Below are positions 31,524-40,463 of a DNA stretch of 64,000 nt, piece after piece. Position 1 is the stretch's first letter, and each line of letters begins with the position of its first letter. The DNA comes from GCA-2748575 sp965222725 (GTDB taxonomy: Bacteria > Pseudomonadota > Gammaproteobacteria > Pseudomonadales > Ketobacteraceae). Under the pieces are notes generated by a model. That model was given only the letters and a program-made list of their open reading frames with translations. It was not told the origin of the DNA and made no database searches. A program made the translations under genes and the position numbers. Where the stretch lies: NCBI GenBank assembly GCA_965222725.1, contig OZ244969.1:2914001-2978000 (forward strand). The letters run 5' to 3'.

Positions 31524-34283
31524 TCAGATCGCGCAGTTCTTCCCGCCAGGCGCATCAAATATTCCATTACCATCACTATCGATAAAAATCGGGTTGGTAG
31601 TTACCCGTGGTGTCTCCATCGGGTCAAACTGTTGGAACACTTTCGGTAACCGGTTTTTGCCAAAGCCAACCACAACGACATGGGCATCGCTGTCCACCGG
31701 TACGGGAATTTCCAGTGAACCGGAGTATTTGATCGCTGAATCTACCGGGTTGTTCATAGCCACCCGGGCCACTTCATCGCAATTCACATACACTCTGGCG
31801 TGATCCATATCGATGTCGGGAATGGCTTCCACCTGCAGGTTCAGCGTGGCACTGCCATCCTGATCCGTGATCGTATCCCCTAAACCCGCGGTGCCGTTAA
31901 TAATCGCCCGGGCGAAAGCGCCAAAGCTGACCACCACATCACCGCCAATAACGGAATCCACCATCTCGTCGATATCAAAGTCAGGCCCATGATCGGTGGA
32001 TGAACGGAAATAGGTGCGTGGCGAACCGGGTGTCTGCTCATCGTGAACATCACTGGCACCGGTGGCGATAATGCGGTGGCCATGGTTAAGAAAACTCATC
32101 CAGTCCTCAAAAATGCCGGAACTGAATATTTTCTGTTTACCGTTCATGTACTCCATGGCTTCAAAATCCCAGGACCAGAGCGTGGCATCGGCTGCCAGGC
32201 CCAATGACGCGGGATCAAGGTGTGCCGCAGGTGCACCGGCAATGCGGTCCCATTCAATAATATTCAGGTATTCACCCCGGGGGTGAGCAAAGGTGCGGAT
32301 ACGGGCGCCGGCGGCTTTTTCTGCAGCAAACACTTCGCCGATGTCCAGACCATACCAGGGTACAAAGTCGCGGGTTTTGCTGGCGTCTCGATCCAGGGGG
32401 AAGGCAATGGTGTGATTGGGCAGTGAGGCCGTTACTTCCTGGCCAATAATAGTGCCAATGTAATTGTCAGCCCCCACATTGCGCACCGCCGGCGCCAGGT
32501 CTGTCATGATTTCATGGTCCGTCGCCACCACAATTTCCAGGCCCGCAGTGACGGCGGTGCGAATACGGTCTTCTTTGCTCACTTCGCTGTCGGGGCTGGG
32601 TGAGGAATGTACATGGCCGTCATAGGACAGGTAACCCTCCGTATTCACCCAGTGCTTGAGAGAGGTTTTCAGTTCGGTAGTCGCAAAGGCGGGTACATGG
32701 ATTTCGGTTTCATAAATGCCGTATTCAAACCCGCGGGAAACACCAACCTGATAAGTGCCGGGTGCCAGTGGCAAGCTGCCTTCACCGGAGATGGAGTAAA
32801 TGCGTTCCACCAGTTCGCCGTCTTTCCACAGGGTGATTTTGGCGGGCATCAGGCTGCCGTTTTCATTGCTGATGGCATAGGCCAGCTGGCCTTCGCCTTC
32901 CAGCATGATATCCATAGACTGCACCCCGGCGTCGGCTTGATCAGCACGGGAAAAGGCCACAGGAACGGAATCCACCCGGCCAGGTGCCGATACCACTACC
33001 CGGTAGCCTTGGTCTTGCAGGTATTTGAATACGGGTACCGAACCTGAGAAGTGTCCGTTCTCATCCGCGTAGGCGGTAAGAAAAGTTTCCCAGGGCCAGC
33101 CTTCCAGAAAGCGCTGTTTTTTGGTCTGGAATTGAATTCTGGCGTTGGCCACCGGATCTCCGGATAGCGCATCAGTGACCTTCACCTCTACGGGGGTATC
33201 CACAATTTCCGATACCATGGGAACATTGTCCACGTGGGTTCTTACCGCCTGGTATTCATCACCGTTGGTGACAGTCACATAAAAAGTTTGCAGGCGCGAA
33301 TCGCCTTCTTCACCGGCGGGGCTCAGCAACTGTCCCAGAAAGGTGTTGGCCATTTGATTGGCATCCAGCAGGGCATCCACACCGGCAATGCGGGTGGTGG
33401 TGAGTACATCGGTGTTCACGCTGTAAACGTAAGCGTTGCCGTTTTCGTTGGTGGATACCCAGGGGATACGATGCTGCAAGCCCAGCCCGGCCAGGTTTAC
33501 ATCAAAGGCGGAAAAGGTATTCAGGGTGGGGCCTTCGCCCGAGGACATAAGCACAAAGGCAATGTTGTAACTGTTTAACCAGTCGCGGGTGTTAATCAGC
33601 CGGTATTCAATTTTCAGGGTGGGGGAATCCGGCTCCAGAATATAGTCCACCACCAATTGCAGATCGAAGGGATTGGACAGGACCTTGGGCTCGTCCGCCA
33701 GAACGGCGTCGCCCATCAGGGTCAGTTCCAGCAGCCAGTAGTAATTGTCGGCGCCGGTGGCCCGCACCACGGCTGCCTCGCCGTTACTGCCATCGTTGAT
33801 CACTTCAATGGATTCGGCTTTAAAGGCTCGGAAGGTGGAACGGTGTTGCTCCACCGCATTCAGCTTGCCCACCATCAACGGCAGTTCAAAAAAATGTTCC
33901 TGGCTGGCTTGTTCGCAATTGTTCAGAGCGACTGCGTCTACCAATATGCCGGGGTAGTGGTAATAGGTTTTCTGTTCCCCCTGGCCGGTAATGGCAAACA
34001 GCGCCTTGCTGTTGGCCAGTACAAAGTCCCCCTGGGCAGCAATGGCGTTGGGGCCTTCCAGCGCAAAGCCGGGTTCGCTGATCTGCGCGGCGCTGGCCTG
34101 GCCGGCATCCGGGCAATAGTCCTGCAGGGTGCGAATGCTGATCTGTTGTTCCGGCGTTGAACCGGTATCCGTCAGGGCCTGGCGGCTGTCGCTGTCAGTG
34201 GTGTCGCTGTTGCCGCCACCGCCGCCGCAGGCGGCAGTGAAGAGCGCTAGAACCATGGGCAGAAGGGGGCTGAATTTAGGCAT
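31524..34283 (-). CDS. PHP-domain (CehA/McbA-like) putative lipoprotein
   Basis: This 919-residue exported protein starts with a signal peptide ending in LFTAACGGGGG, a plausible though not ideal lipobox, then a Ser/Asp-rich linker. A long beta-rich N-terminal half (about 60-520) includes a VEVKVTDALSG segment like a carboxypeptidase-regulatory or Ig-like module. The PHP metallohydrolase domain starts near residue 550, with metal ligands in DGHVHSS, ATDHE, FAHPRGE and GASDVHD. It ends with a calcium-type loop, DSDGNGIFD. CehA/McbA-like proteins hydrolyse phosphoesters or carbamate-type bonds. It lies between fleQ and fleS, convergent to the former and divergent from the latter. The substrate is unknown. 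Confidence 0.8.
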   Translation of the reverse strand: MPKFSPLLPMVLALFTAACGGGGGNSDTTDSDSRQALTDTGSTPEQQISIRTLQDYCPDAGQASAAQISEPGFALEGPNAIAAQGDFVLANSKALFAITGQGEQKTYYHYPGILVDAVALNNCEQASQEHFFELPLMVGKLNAVEQHRSTFRAFKAESIEVINDGSNGEAAVVRATGADNYYWLLELTLMGDAVLADEPKVLSNPFDLQLVVDYILEPDSPTLKIEYRLINTRDWLNSYNIAFVLMSSGEGPTLNTFSAFDVNLAGLGLQHRIPWVSTNENGNAYVYSVNTDVLTTTRIAGVDALLDANQMANTFLGQLLSPAGEEGDSRLQTFYVTVTNGDEYQAVRTHVDNVPMVSEIVDTPVEVKVTDALSGDPVANARIQFQTKKQRFLEGWPWETFLTAYADENGHFSGSVPVFKYLQDQGYRVVVSAPGRVDSVPVAFSRADQADAGVQSMDIMLEGEGQLAYAISNENGSLMPAKITLWKDGELVERIYSISGEGSLPLAPGTYQVGVSRGFEYGIYETEIHVPAFATTELKTSLKHWVNTEGYLSYDGHVHSSPSPDSEVSKEDRIRTAVTAGLEIVVATDHEIMTDLAPAVRNVGADNYIGTIIGQEVTASLPNHTIAFPLDRDASKTRDFVPWYGLDIGEVFAAEKAAGARIRTFAHPRGEYLNIIEWDRIAGAPAAHLDPASLGLAADATLWSWDFEAMEYMNGKQKIFSSGIFEDWMSFLNHGHRIIATGASDVHDEQTPGSPRTYFRSSTDHGPDFDIDEMVDSVIGGDVVVSFGAFARAIINGTAGLGDTITDQDGSATLNLQVEAIPDIDMDHARVYVNCDEVARVAMNNPVDSAIKYSGSLEIPVPVDSDAHVVVVGFGKNRLPKVFQQFDPMETPRVTTNPIFIDSDGNGIFDAPGGKNCAI

Positions 34284-34508
34284 AATCGGGTTCTTGTTAT
34301 TGTGTGTGAAAAATCTTTGTTATTGTCATTCTATTGTCATGAATCTATTGTTAGCACGATCGTTCCAGGTAGGCAATAGTCCGTTTAAAGGCTGCCCGGG
34401 CGGGCCAGGCTTTTTACCGCCGTTAACTTCAGTCAAATGCTTGACTCTTTTCTGATCGCAAAAATCGATTTATCTCTAATCGCTTGTTCTGATTAACAAT
34501 TCCTGAAT

Positions 34509-34524
34509 GGGCACGGGCTTTGCA
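34509..34524 (+). promoter_or_regulatory. Sigma54 promoter upstream of fleS
   Basis: GGGCAC (34509-34514), five bases, then TTGCA (34520-34524) matches the RpoN consensus TGGCAC-N5-TTGCA with one mismatch and correct spacing. It lies 53 bases before the fleS start. In Pseudomonas fleSR is transcribed by RpoN with FleQ, so site and position agree with the known hierarchy. Confidence 0.82.
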
Positions 34525-34577
34525 GTTTCCGGCAATAACCGTGATCAATCGTCAGGAATTTAACAGGTGGATTTGCC

Positions 34578-35834
34578 ATGAGTGCACAAGCGGCCCAGCA
34601 AGTAGCGTTATCCCAAGCCGAGGTAACACAGAGTTTTGACGGCGTTCCCGTGGAAAACGGTGATTCCCGGGAGTTTTCCGAGAAGCTGCAGGACACCATC
34701 GATGTGTTCAGTCATCTGTCGTCCCAGCTCACGGATTCCTACCACCAGCTGGAACAAAGGGTTACGGAGCTGCAGGGCGAACTGCTGGAAACCGATCGCC
34801 AGCGGGCCCGGGAACTCAGCGAAAAAGAAAAGCTGACCAGCCGATTTGAGCGGGTGCTGGATGTGATGCCCACGGCCGTGATCACTCTGGATGGCAATGG
34901 CCGCGTGATTCATTCCAACGGTGCCGCCAAAGGGCTGTTGGGTGAACCTTTGGAAGGCGAGCGCTGGATCGACATCATTAACCGCTGTTTTTTACCGGAT
35001 CCCACCGACGGCCACGAAATCGCATTGAAAAACGGCAAGCTGGTCAGCCTTGCCACCCAGTCGCTGGGGGATGAGCCGGGTCAGATTATTGTTCTGAACG
35101 ATCTGACAGAAACCCGTCGTCTGCAGCAACAGGTAAGCCATCATCAGAAGCTGTCGGAAATGGGCAAGATGACTGCTTCGCTGGCACATCAGATTCGTAC
35201 ACCACTGTCCACCGCATTGCTCTATGCCGATCATCTGTCCCAGCCCAAAGTAGGTTCTGTCAGAAAAATCCGTTTTGCCCAGAAACTGAAAGAGCAGTTA
35301 ATGCACCTGCAAAGCCAGGTGAACGACATGCTGATCTTTTCCAAGGGCGGCATTGTGATTGATGAATATGAACATGTGGGCAAGTTCCTGTGCGAATTGA
35401 CGCAGCGCTTTGAAGAGCTGTCTGCCCGTAAAGGTGTTCATGTTTATACGGAACTGAACACACTGGGCATGAGTATTAAATGCAACCGTGATCTGCTGGT
35501 GTCTGCGTTCAGCAACCTGATTGAAAATTCCATGCAGGCCATGGTGGAGCAGGGCACAGAAAACCCCATGGTGATTGTGCGTGCCGAAGAACACCCCGAA
35601 GGCTTTGTCAAACTGTCGGTGATAGATAACGGGCCGGGCATTTCCAATGAGCTGATTGAAAAAGTCAAAGAACCTTTCTTTACCACCAAGTCTACCGGCA
35701 CAGGCCTGGGGCTGGCGGTGGTACAGGCCATTGCGGTGGCCCACGGGGCTGAATTTACCTTGTTTAACCGCGCCGAAGGCGGTTTGCAGATTGATATTTC
35801 CATGCCCCTGCAACGGGCGGCCAAGCGGGCCTGA
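34578..35834 (+). CDS. fleS: Flagellar sensor histidine kinase FleS
   Basis: This 418-residue soluble kinase has no membrane segment. A coiled-coil stretch at about 45-85 leads into a PAS domain (about 90-190; RVLDVMPTAVITLDGNGRVIHSN). It then has a HisKA dimerisation helix with the phospho-His at residue 204 (ASLAHQIRTPLS) and a HATPase domain (NLIENSMQA, DNGPGIS, STGTGLGLAVV). This is the FleS/FlrB architecture that phosphorylates FleR/FlrC to turn on class III flagellar genes. It is separated from fleR by 36 bases and lies behind a sigma54-type promoter. Confidence 0.92.
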   Translation: MSAQAAQQVALSQAEVTQSFDGVPVENGDSREFSEKLQDTIDVFSHLSSQLTDSYHQLEQRVTELQGELLETDRQRARELSEKEKLTSRFERVLDVMPTAVITLDGNGRVIHSNGAAKGLLGEPLEGERWIDIINRCFLPDPTDGHEIALKNGKLVSLATQSLGDEPGQIIVLNDLTETRRLQQQVSHHQKLSEMGKMTASLAHQIRTPLSTALLYADHLSQPKVGSVRKIRFAQKLKEQLMHLQSQVNDMLIFSKGGIVIDEYEHVGKFLCELTQRFEELSARKGVHVYTELNTLGMSIKCNRDLLVSAFSNLIENSMQAMVEQGTENPMVIVRAEEHPEGFVKLSVIDNGPGISNELIEKVKEPFFTTKSTGTGLGLAVVQAIAVAHGAEFTLFNRAEGGLQIDISMPLQRAAKRA

Positions 35835-35870
35835 TAAAAAGAAGCTAACGGTTTGAGGTTGGAGTAAGTG

Positions 35871-37244
35871 ATGATGAAAGAACATAAAATTCTGGTAGTG
35901 GAAGATGATCTGGACTTGCGTGAAGCCATAGTGGACACCCTGGAAATAGAAGATTACCAGGTACTGCAGGCGGGTAACGGCCAGGATGCACTAGCCATTC
36001 TGGAAGCAGAAAACATTGCCCTGGTAGTGTCCGATGTGAACATGCCACAAATGGACGGCTATCAGTTGCTGCGAAAAATCTCCGTGCAATGGCCCAGTCT
36101 GCCGGTGCTGATCATGACCGCCTACGGCAGTATTTCCAACGCCGTGAATGCTATTCGCAACGGTGCAGTGGACTATCTGGAAAAGCCGTTTGAAACCCGC
36201 AAGCTGATTGATACCGTCAGCAAGTTTTTACCCAGTGTCAGCGAAGACAATGGCGAGGAACCCGTGGCCGTGGATGCGGAAACCCGCCGTGTATTTCAGC
36301 TGGCAGAGCGGGTAGCCGCCACTGATTCTACCGTGTTGATCATGGGTGAAAGCGGTACCGGTAAAGAGGTGCTGGCCCGTTATATACACCGTTACTCTGA
36401 TCGGGCGGACAAACCCTTTATTGCCATTAACTGCGCCGCTATTCCGGAAAACATGCTGGAAGCCACCCTGTTCGGCCATGAAAAAGGCGCCTTTACCGGT
36501 GCTCACCAGAGCAGCCCCGGTAAATTTGAACTGGCCAACGGCGGTACTCTGCTACTGGATGAAATTTCTGAAATGGATGTGAATTTGCAGGCAAAGATTT
36601 TACGGGTACTGCAGGAAAAAGAAGTGGAACGTATCGGCGGCAAGAAAACCATTGATCTGGATGTGCGCGTGCTGGCTACTACCAACCGTAACCTGAAAGA
36701 TTATGTGGCCGAGGGGAAATTCCGGGAGGATTTGTATTACCGCCTTAACGTGTTCCCCCTGGTGTGGAAGCCGTTGCGGGAACGTCGCGACGATATCGTG
36801 CCTATGGCTGAACGCATGATCAAGGAAAAGCAGAAGCAGGCGGAAGCTACCCTGGTGCTGGACGGCGCGGCTAAAACAAAACTATTGGCCCATTCCTGGC
36901 CCGGCAATATCCGTGAACTGGATAACGTGATTCAGCGGGCACTGATTCTGGCACACGGCCCTATTATCCAGGAGCAGGATATTCTGATTCTGGATGATGA
37001 GGCTGTGTCACCGGTCCTGGAAAGCGACAATGAATTGTCATTCATGGGTAACGATAGCATCAGTTCCAGCGTGCTGGGAGAGGATCTAAAAAAACGCGAA
37101 TTCCAGTTGATTCTGGATACGTTAAAAGCCGAGCGGGGCAGTAAAAAACACACCGCAGAAAAACTCGGTATCAGCCCGCGTACCCTGCGTTACAAGCTGG
37201 CAAAAATGCGTGAATCAGGCATCGATGTGGATGAAGTGGCTTAA
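35871..37244 (+). CDS. fleR: Flagellar response regulator FleR (sigma54 activator)
   Basis: This 457-residue NtrC-type regulator has a receiver domain with phospho-Asp55 (SDVNMPQMDGY) and the conserved Lys in YLEKPFE. The AAA+ domain has GESGTGKE and GAFTGA, and a C-terminal Fis-like helix-turn-helix reads TAEKLGISPRTLRYKLAKMRE. It is the FleR/FlrC partner of FleS and should activate the sigma54-dependent fli and flg operons. GGAG six bases upstream favours ATG 35871 over GTG 35868 or ATG 35874. Next downstream is the fliE leader with a candidate sigma54 site. Confidence 0.93.
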   Translation: MMKEHKILVVEDDLDLREAIVDTLEIEDYQVLQAGNGQDALAILEAENIALVVSDVNMPQMDGYQLLRKISVQWPSLPVLIMTAYGSISNAVNAIRNGAVDYLEKPFETRKLIDTVSKFLPSVSEDNGEEPVAVDAETRRVFQLAERVAATDSTVLIMGESGTGKEVLARYIHRYSDRADKPFIAINCAAIPENMLEATLFGHEKGAFTGAHQSSPGKFELANGGTLLLDEISEMDVNLQAKILRVLQEKEVERIGGKKTIDLDVRVLATTNRNLKDYVAEGKFREDLYYRLNVFPLVWKPLRERRDDIVPMAERMIKEKQKQAEATLVLDGAAKTKLLAHSWPGNIRELDNVIQRALILAHGPIIQEQDILILDDEAVSPVLESDNELSFMGNDSISSSVLGEDLKKREFQLILDTLKAERGSKKHTAEKLGISPRTLRYKLAKMRESGIDVDEVA

Positions 37245-37264
37245 TTGATTCACAGAAAAATAAT

Positions 37265-37280
37265 TGGCACAAAGTTTGAA
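37265..37280 (+). promoter_or_regulatory. Candidate sigma54 promoter of the fliE operon
   Basis: TGGCAC (37265-37270), five bases, then TTGAA (37276-37280) has a perfect -24 element and correct spacing, but the nearly invariant GC of the -12 element reads GA. It lies 75 bases before the fliE start, where a FleQ/FleR-controlled promoter is expected. The mismatch makes it a weak or doubtful site. Confidence 0.5.
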
Positions 37281-37299
37281 CTAAAGCAGTAAATACAAA

Positions 37300-37326
37300 G
37301 GAAGTGTCGGAACCCTGACACCTTCC
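37300..37326 (+). other. Stem-loop in fliE leader
   Basis: GGAAG and TGTC (37300-37308) pair with GACA and CTTCC (37317-37326), with a single bulged base and an eight-base loop. No T-tract follows, so it is not a terminator. It lies just upstream of the fliE ribosome-binding site and could influence translation or RNA stability. Confidence 0.35.
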
Positions 37327-37354
37327 GGTTCAAATGATCAGGTGGAGAAATCAC

Positions 37355-37711
37355 ATGTCTTTACAGGTAGAAATGAATCGCATGCTGGCACAAATGAAAG
37401 CCATGGAGCAGGCGGCCACTCTCGATCGTGCCCAACCCACTAACCTGGCCGCGCCCGGTGTTCAGAAAACCGAAGAGGCCCAGGAGCCCGACAGCTTTTC
37501 CAACCTGTTCAAACAGGCAGTGGATCAGGTGAACGGCCTCCATAAAACCACCGGCGATTTGCGCGATGGCTACATGATGGGTGATCCCAATATTGATATC
37601 ACCCGCGTCATGGTTGCCAGTCAAAAATCCAGCATTGCCACCCAGGCCATGATTCAGGTACGCAACAAGGTGGTGGAGTCGTACAAAGAAATCATGAACA
37701 TGCCCATTTAA
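37355..37711 (+). CDS. fliE: Flagellar MS ring/rod junction protein FliE
   Basis: FliE joins the MS ring to the proximal rod. This 118-residue protein has the family's two C-terminal helices, FSNLFKQAVDQVN and the conserved end MVASQKSSIATQAMIQVRNKVVESYKEIMNMP. GGTGGAGA upstream fixes ATG 37355; an in-frame start at 37334 would add only seven residues. It opens the fliEFGHIJ operon, with 21 bases before fliF. Confidence 0.93.
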   Translation: MSLQVEMNRMLAQMKAMEQAATLDRAQPTNLAAPGVQKTEEAQEPDSFSNLFKQAVDQVNGLHKTTGDLRDGYMMGDPNIDITRVMVASQKSSIATQAMIQVRNKVVESYKEIMNMPI

Positions 37712-37732
37712 TCCTGAGTCAGGAGCTTCCCC

Positions 37733-39430
37733 ATGGCAGATAGCGCAGTAGCCGACGACGTTGTAAAACCCTCTACCGGATTCGCCGCCGCAATGGAAGG
37801 CATTGGTGGCCTGTCCGTGTTGCGTCAGATTGGATTGATGATTGGCTTTGCTGCCAGTATCGCCTTGGGTCTGGCGGTGGTGCTCTGGTCGAAAGAGCCC
37901 AGTTTTCGCCCCCTGTATTCTGATATTTCCCACCTGGAAGCCGGCCAGGTGGCCGACATGCTGGATCAGTCGCAGATCCGTTACAAAATTGACACCAACA
38001 GCGGCATGCTGCTGGTGGATTCCACCCGTATTCACGATGCCCGGATCAAACTGGCCCAGGAAGGTTTTCCTACAGGCAAAACCATGGGTTATGAATTGCT
38101 GGATAAAGAGCAGAGCTACGGCACCAGTCAGTTCATGGAAAAAGCCCGTTATTATCGCAGCCTGGAAGGGGAGCTGGCGCGTACCGTTGCGTCCATGAAC
38201 CCGGTCAGAAATGCCCGGGTGCATCTGGCCATTCCCAAACGCTCGGTATTTGTGAACGATAACCGGCGCCCGTCGGCGTCAGTCTTTGTCGAGTTATATA
38301 ACGGCCAGAACCTGACAAAAACCCAGGTGGCGGCGATTGTGCATCTGGTGTCTTCCAGTATTCCCGAACTGAATGAATCCGATGTGGCTGTGGTGGATCA
38401 GCGTGGTGGTTTGCTGTCGGAAAAAGATAAAGACACTGAAATCGCCATGGCCGCCAAGCAGTTTGAATACACCCAGAAAATTGAAGACAGCCTGATTAAC
38501 CGTATTTCCAATATTCTTGAACCCATTGTGGGAATGGAAGGTTACAAGGTGCAGGTGGCTGCGGATGTGGATTTCAGCGTCAAGGAACAGACGGCGGAAT
38601 CCTTTAACCCCGATCTGCCCGCGGTGCGCAGTGAACAGACCTTGAGTGAAGTGTCCGGTGCCGGCGCCAATGCGGCGGGTGTTCCGGGTGCGCTCTCTAA
38701 CCAGCCTCCCGGTGCGGTTACCGTGCCGGAACAGGGTGCTGGCGCAGCCGAAGGCGAACAGGGCGGTGGCGACAACGGCAACGTGCGCCGTCAGGCCACC
38801 CGCAACTATGAGCTGGACCGCACGATCAGTCACACCCGCCATCAGGTAGGCCGCGTCAAGCGCCTGACGGTGGCCGTGGTACTGGACGACAAGTGGACCC
38901 AGGCCAAAGATGCCAACGGCAACGCCAAGAAAGTGAAACGGCCTTTGACCGATGCCGAGATTGAACGGATCAACCTGCTGGTGCGCGATGCCATTGGCTA
39001 TTCCGCTGCCCGTGGCGACAGCGTATCCGTGATCAACCAGCCCTTCAGCGAAGTGGAAGTGGAAACTGTTGAAATTCCGCCAACCGAATGGTGGAAGGAA
39101 GCCTGGGTAATGGACTATGCCCGCATAGGTATCGGATTTTTCTTACTTTTATTGCTTTTCTTTGGCGTATTACGACCTATATTTAAGAAACTGGTGGATT
39201 CCGGATCGGAAGAATCAAGAGCACTGGCCGGAATGGATAGCGATGGCTTAGGTGGATTAGGTGATCTGGGTGAGGGTGCTGATGTAACCTTGAGTGGTAA
39301 CACCACCAATCCGCTGCTGCCCGGCCCGGACGATGGTTTCGAGGCGCAGGTGGATTCCATTAAATCTCTCGTGGCGGAGGATCCCAAACGAGTGGCCCAA
39401 GTTATCAAAACCTGGTTGAAGGATGAGTGA
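37733..39430 (+). CDS. fliF: Flagellar MS-ring protein FliF
   Basis: FliF forms the membrane MS ring on which the rotor and export gate assemble. This 565-residue protein has a transmembrane helix near residues 35-58 (IGLMIGFAASIALGLAVVLW), ring-building motifs RBM1-3 in the periplasmic part (including SVFVNDNRRPSASVF and a long Gly/Ala-rich loop at about 300-350), a second transmembrane helix near residue 465 (FFLLLLLFFGVLRPIF) and a C-terminal FliG-binding tail. The stop overlaps fliG by eight bases, ensuring coupled synthesis with its partner. Confidence 0.95.
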   Translation: MADSAVADDVVKPSTGFAAAMEGIGGLSVLRQIGLMIGFAASIALGLAVVLWSKEPSFRPLYSDISHLEAGQVADMLDQSQIRYKIDTNSGMLLVDSTRIHDARIKLAQEGFPTGKTMGYELLDKEQSYGTSQFMEKARYYRSLEGELARTVASMNPVRNARVHLAIPKRSVFVNDNRRPSASVFVELYNGQNLTKTQVAAIVHLVSSSIPELNESDVAVVDQRGGLLSEKDKDTEIAMAAKQFEYTQKIEDSLINRISNILEPIVGMEGYKVQVAADVDFSVKEQTAESFNPDLPAVRSEQTLSEVSGAGANAAGVPGALSNQPPGAVTVPEQGAGAAEGEQGGGDNGNVRRQATRNYELDRTISHTRHQVGRVKRLTVAVVLDDKWTQAKDANGNAKKVKRPLTDAEIERINLLVRDAIGYSAARGDSVSVINQPFSEVEVETVEIPPTEWWKEAWVMDYARIGIGFFLLLLLFFGVLRPIFKKLVDSGSEESRALAGMDSDGLGGLGDLGEGADVTLSGNTTNPLLPGPDDGFEAQVDSIKSLVAEDPKRVAQVIKTWLKDE

Positions 39431-40454
39431 CAACAAAGTTGCGGACAAGAAAACCACAAGCAACCTTTCCAATATTGAAAAGGCCGCCATCCTTTTAATG
39501 TCCCTTGGCGAGGAAAACGCCGCCGAAGTTCTCAAGCACATGGGCCCCAAGGAAGTACAGCGTATCGGTTCTTCCATGGCCCAGCTCCAGGATGTGGACA
39601 AGTCCAAAGTGGAAGGGGTGATGGATGAATTCACCGAAGTCATTCGCACCCAGACCTCACTGGGCGTGGGTGCCGACGGTTACATCCGCAAAATGCTCAA
39701 TAACGCCCTGGGTGAGGACAAGGCCAACAGTCTGATTGACCGAATCCTTACCGGTGGCAACACCGCCGGGCTGGATACACTGAAATGGATGGATGCCCGT
39801 TCGGTATCCGACATTATCCGTTTTGAACATCCGCAGATTCAGGCCATCGTGATTGCCTATCTGGATCCGGATCAGGCCGCCGAAGCCCTGAGTTATTTTG
39901 ATGACCGGGTGCGTCTGGATATCATTATGCGGATTGCCTCGCTGGAATCCGTGCAGCCCCAGGCCATGCAGGAACTCAACGATATTCTGGAAAAACAGTT
40001 CTCCAAACAGACGTCTTCCGCGGCTACCGATCTGGGCGGCACCAAGTGTGCTGCCGATATCATGAACTTCCTGGATACCCAGACCGAATCCCAGTTGATG
40101 GAATCCATCAAGGAAACCGACGAAGATCTGGCGCAGACCATTCAGGATCTGATGTTTGTATTCGACAACCTGGCGGATGTGGACGACCGGGGTATTCAGT
40201 CCCTGCTTCGCGAAGTATCGTCAGAATCCCTTATTCTTGCCCTTAAAGGCGCCGATGAAGCCGTTAAGGAAAAAATCTTTGGCAACATGTCCAAGCGCGC
40301 CGCCGAACTGCTGCGTGATGATCTGGAAGCCAAAGGCCCCGTTAAAGTCAGCGAAGTGGAAGGCGCACAGAAAGAAATTCTTGCCATTGCCCGCCGTATG
40401 GCCGAAGCCGGTGAAATCGTGCTCGGCGGCAAGGGCGGCGAAGAGATGATTTAG
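39423..40454 (+). CDS. fliG: Flagellar rotor switch protein FliG
   Basis: FliG links the MS ring to the C ring and receives torque from the stator. This 343-residue protein has normal length and three armadillo-like domains: the N-terminal IEKAAILLMSLGEENAAEVLKHM, a middle domain with EHPQIQAIVIAYL (the EHPQ motif), and the C-terminal torque helix with charged residues in GNMSKRAAELLRDDLEA. It overlaps fliF by eight bases and precedes fliH by nine. Confidence 0.95.
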   Translation: MSDNKVADKKTTSNLSNIEKAAILLMSLGEENAAEVLKHMGPKEVQRIGSSMAQLQDVDKSKVEGVMDEFTEVIRTQTSLGVGADGYIRKMLNNALGEDKANSLIDRILTGGNTAGLDTLKWMDARSVSDIIRFEHPQIQAIVIAYLDPDQAAEALSYFDDRVRLDIIMRIASLESVQPQAMQELNDILEKQFSKQTSSAATDLGGTKCAADIMNFLDTQTESQLMESIKETDEDLAQTIQDLMFVFDNLADVDDRGIQSLLREVSSESLILALKGADEAVKEKIFGNMSKRAAELLRDDLEAKGPVKVSEVEGAQKEILAIARRMAEAGEIVLGGKGGEEMI

Positions 40455-40463
40455 GGTTAACGT

